From the NCBI RefSeq assembly GCF_000829375.1, contig NZ_AP014624.1, positions 3,782,001-3,846,000 of the forward strand: a stretch of 64,000 nucleotides of DNA. The letters run 5' to 3'. The notes beneath the pieces were generated by a model. The model searched no databases and had not been told where the DNA came from. It worked only from the letters and a program-made list of their open reading frames with translations. Position 1 is the first letter of the stretch; each line of letters opens with the position of its first letter. Made by a program: the position numbers and the translations under genes. This document shows, piece by piece, positions 63,387-64,000 of the stretch. Source of the DNA: Chryseobacterium sp. StRB126. Its GTDB lineage: Bacteria > Bacteroidota > Bacteroidia > Flavobacteriales > Weeksellaceae.

Positions 63387-64000
63387 CTATTCTGAGGAGT
63401 GCTTTATTTCAATAAGTAAGTGCTCTGTATTTTCCTTTGTAAAAAGTCCTGTTCCTTCCACCATTGTAGTGGCAGATCCACAAGCTATACCCATTGACAG
63501 AACTTCTTTATAATTTCCACCTTGTATTAAAACGGAAATCATTCCGGCTACCATACTATCCCCGGCACCAACAGTGCTTTTCACTTCTACATCTGGTGCC
63601 GCAATTTGAATTTTTTCAGTTGCTGAAAATAAAACGGCTCCCTGAGCCCCTAATGATACTACCACAACCTCAGCTTTACCCTGAGAAATGATCAGTTGGG
63701 CAGTTTTATCTATATCAATTTCTTCCAGCTTTTCTTTTCCTGCTAAAGAAGCTAGCTCTCCTATATTGGGCTTTAATAAAAACACACCTTCTTCCGCAGC
63801 TATTTTGAGAACCTCCCCAGAAGAGTCCACAATTAACTTACTGCCTTTTGTCTTGCACCGGTTAATAAGTTGTTTCATAAACATCCGATCAACCCCAACA
63901 GGAAGACTGCCGCTGATTACTACAAAATCAGCCAATTGATCCATTACCTCGATGCTATTTAAAATTTTCTTTTGCTCGCCTTCTGTTAAAGGCTCTCCAG
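63387..64000 (-). CDS. PfkB-family sugar kinase (1-phosphofructokinase-like), cut by window edge
   Basis: The frame runs off the right edge; the in-frame ATG at 63944 is internal. The visible part (about 205 residues) begins GEPLTEGEQKK, typical of the middle of phosphofructokinase-type PfkB kinases. It contains ISGSLPVG, KPN-x-GEL and the STVGAGDSMVAG anion-hole/catalytic signature. It probably phosphorylates a phosphosugar such as fructose 6-phosphate. N-terminal third missing. Confidence 0.82.
   Translation of the reverse strand, partial: GEPLTEGEQKKILNSIEVMDQLADFVVISGSLPVGVDRMFMKQLINRCKTKGSKLIVDSSGEVLKIAAEEGVFLLKPNIGELASLAGKEKLEEIDIDKTAQLIISQGKAEVVVVSLGAQGAVLFSATEKIQIAAPDVEVKSTVGAGDSMVAGMISVLIQGGNYKEVLSMGIACGSATTMVEGTGLFTKENTEHLLIEIKHSSE

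Overview
The window looks like a chromosomal segment of a flavobacterium close to Chryseobacterium (phylum Bacteroidota). The basis is low GC, a SusC/SusD polysaccharide locus, hybrid two-component regulators, few Shine-Dalgarno sites, promoter boxes of the TAnnTTTG type, and dispersed palindromic intergenic repeats. No rRNA, tRNA or CRISPR array was seen.

Layout: (1) 0.6-6.4 kb: a membrane-anchored AraC-type regulator followed by three tandem beta-lactamase-fold serine hydrolases with TPR tails. (2) 6.4-11.3 kb, minus strand: a coupled operon of a PIG-L/LmbE-type deacetylase, a 34-residue membrane peptide and a sodium:solute symporter, with a DUF2911 protein downstream. (3) 11.3-15.3 kb: 194-bp tandem repeats, a CREST-type membrane protein, a secreted protein, a MITE-like element and a hairpin repeat. 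(4) 15.3-22.2 kb: an AT-rich accessory island with small HTH proteins, a caspase-like protease, a decayed XRE gene, a DUF3606 protein, and a three-gene set that looks like an ABC-three-component (ABC-3C) conflict system (PD-(D/E)xK-type effector, middle component, SMC/Rad50-like ATPase). The same ~90-bp hairpin repeat lies on both sides of the island. A third copy ends a truncated serine hydrolase gene after an epoxide-hydrolase-like gene. (5) 24.0-39.0 kb: a levan/fructan utilisation locus on the minus strand (transporter, GH32, SusC, SusD, DUF4960 lipoprotein, GH32 lipoprotein, fructokinase) with its fructose-binding-type hybrid sensor. The SusC gene is split by a -1 frameshift exactly at an A AAA AAG heptamer.

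(6) 39.5-50.4 kb: a stress and detoxification cluster (Dps, LytTR response regulator, hybrid histidine kinase, ABM protein, lipocalin-like protein, quinone oxidoreductase, bicupin, DUF1275 protein, peroxiredoxin, DsbA-like protein, alpha/beta hydrolase). Three promoters here share two TYYANCGA repeats spaced exactly 21 bp, at a fixed distance from a TAnCTTTAC-like box. This is proposed as the operator of the LytTR regulator encoded in the same cluster. (7) 50.6-51.7 kb: an orphan class I terpene synthase. (8) 52.5-64.0 kb: a low-oxygen/dormancy-type stress island with a B12-dependent ribonucleotide reductase, a beta-CASP metallo-hydrolase, Hsp20, a solitary D-lactate-dehydrogenase-like N-domain, a receiver-Crp fusion regulator, a FixL-like PAS histidine kinase, a tandem UspA, an L,D-transpeptidase, a BON protein, a second Dps and a PfkB kinase cut by the window edge.

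The most noteworthy observations are the LytTR-type operator set, the repeat-delimited defence island with its duplicated terminator-promoter module, the FixL/FixJ-FixK-like pair, and the split SusC.
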